A DNA stretch of 64,000 nt, taken from Deltaproteobacteria bacterium (GTDB taxonomy: Bacteria; Myxococcota; Myxococcia; Myxococcales; 40CM-4-68-19). The notes under the pieces were generated by a model. That model had not been told where the DNA came from, searched no databases, and worked only from the letters and a program-made list of their open reading frames with translations. The stretch lies in the NCBI GenBank assembly GCA_025358085.1, contig JANYKT010000019.1, positions 1 to 64,000 on the forward strand. The letters run 5' to 3'. Made by a program: the position numbers and the translations under genes. Positions 63,765 through 64,000 of the stretch are shown one piece after another (position 1 is the stretch's first letter; every line of letters starts with the position of its first letter).

Positions 63765-64000
63765 GTGTTCTCGTGCGCCGGGCGCGGCCGGAAGACGACG
63801 CGGCCATCGGTGAGGTGTTGATTCAGGGATATGTCACCGCTTATGCGCGGAAGATGCCGCACGTCATCGTCGGAGAGGAGCGCCGCGCGGACTTGCGCAA
63901 CGTTTCCCAGCGCCGCGGGTATGCAACCATACTCGTTGCCGAGCTTGACGGCCGCGTCGTCGGCACCGTCGCGCTGTTTGCCTACGGCGCGCCGACCTGC
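63761..64000 (+). CDS. GNAT acetyltransferase (3' end outside the window)
   Basis: The frame opens at a GTG overlapping the previous stop (GTGA) and runs to the window edge (80 codons). It begins MSVLVRRARPEDDAAIGEVLIQGY and continues with RRGYATILVAELDGRVVGTVALFAYG, the early beta strands of a GNAT domain; the acetyl-CoA loop lies beyond the window. It is not listed in the ORF track because it has no stop here. The substrate is unknown. Confidence 0.8.
   Translation, partial: MSVLVRRARPEDDAAIGEVLIQGYVTAYARKMPHVIVGEERRADLRNVSQRRGYATILVAELDGRVVGTVALFAYGAPTC

Overview
The window is about 64 kb of very GC-rich DNA (roughly 68-70% by eye). It is densely packed with short gaps, many 1-4 nt start/stop overlaps and frequent GTG/TTG starts. 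The gene content is that of a free-living Gram-negative bacterium: Lpt/Kdo lipopolysaccharide genes, a nitrogen-PTS group next to rpoN, BatA/DUF58/MoxR genes and many lipoproteins. The mix and order (kdsB-pyrG-kdsA ... kdsC ... lptC-lptA-lptB-rpoN-hpf-ptsN ... hprK-rapZ) resemble Myxococcota/deltaproteobacteria. That assignment is an inference from gene content; there is no rRNA here. I found no IS element, prophage, CRISPR array, tRNA or rRNA, so this is chromosomal core with some accessory genes.

Layout. 0-4.2 kb: MoxR ATPase, small Cys protein, DUF58 protein, BatA-like VWA protein. 4.2-9.5 kb: two exported proteins, nagZ, and a PBP4-type peptidase with a long repeat-bearing tail. 9.6-14.3 kb: ssb, recQ, radC, a cyclic-nucleotide-binding protein, trxB. 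14.3-17.3 kb: moaC, a TPR/zincin lipoprotein, a TatD-like hydrolase. 17.4-22.2 kb: glmU-glmS and UDP-glucose dehydrogenase (nucleotide-sugar supply). 22.1-28.7 kb: esterase, Cys-rich lipoprotein, a redoxin gene interrupted by TGA at its active site, RluA-type pseudouridine synthase, UDP-GlcNAc 2-epimerase, glycosyltransferase, TPR protein. 28.8-44.1 kb: a long envelope/regulatory cluster running from kdsB to rapZ, interrupted by an antisense prolyl oligopeptidase lipoprotein. 44.1-48.4 kb: a two-gene accessory module (multidomain wall/glycan hydrolase plus beta-domain partner) and a GspE-N-like protein. 48.5-64 kb: purF, a molybdopterin oxidoreductase-like gene, NlpC/P60 peptidase, ceramidase-like protein, psuG, a Uma2 remnant, a Sua5-family gene, purL, RimK-like ligase, TonB-like protein, DsbA-family protein, Fe-S oxidoreductase and two GNAT genes.

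The most interesting locus is 22.9-23.8 kb. A cysteine-rich lipoprotein gene abuts (TAG then ATG) a redoxin gene whose CxxC motif reads GHW-TGA-SVC. A hairpin of SECIS-like geometry starts just after the TGA. I read this as a probable selenoprotein (U-x-x-C) that automated ORF calling has cut to its C-terminal part. A second in-frame stop (TAG) 21 codons before the natural-looking end is a caveat. Other notable items are the bifunctional wall/chitosan-hydrolase-like protein with its coupled partner, the 27-bp repeat array in the PBP4 tail, a possible CTG start, and two decayed stretches.
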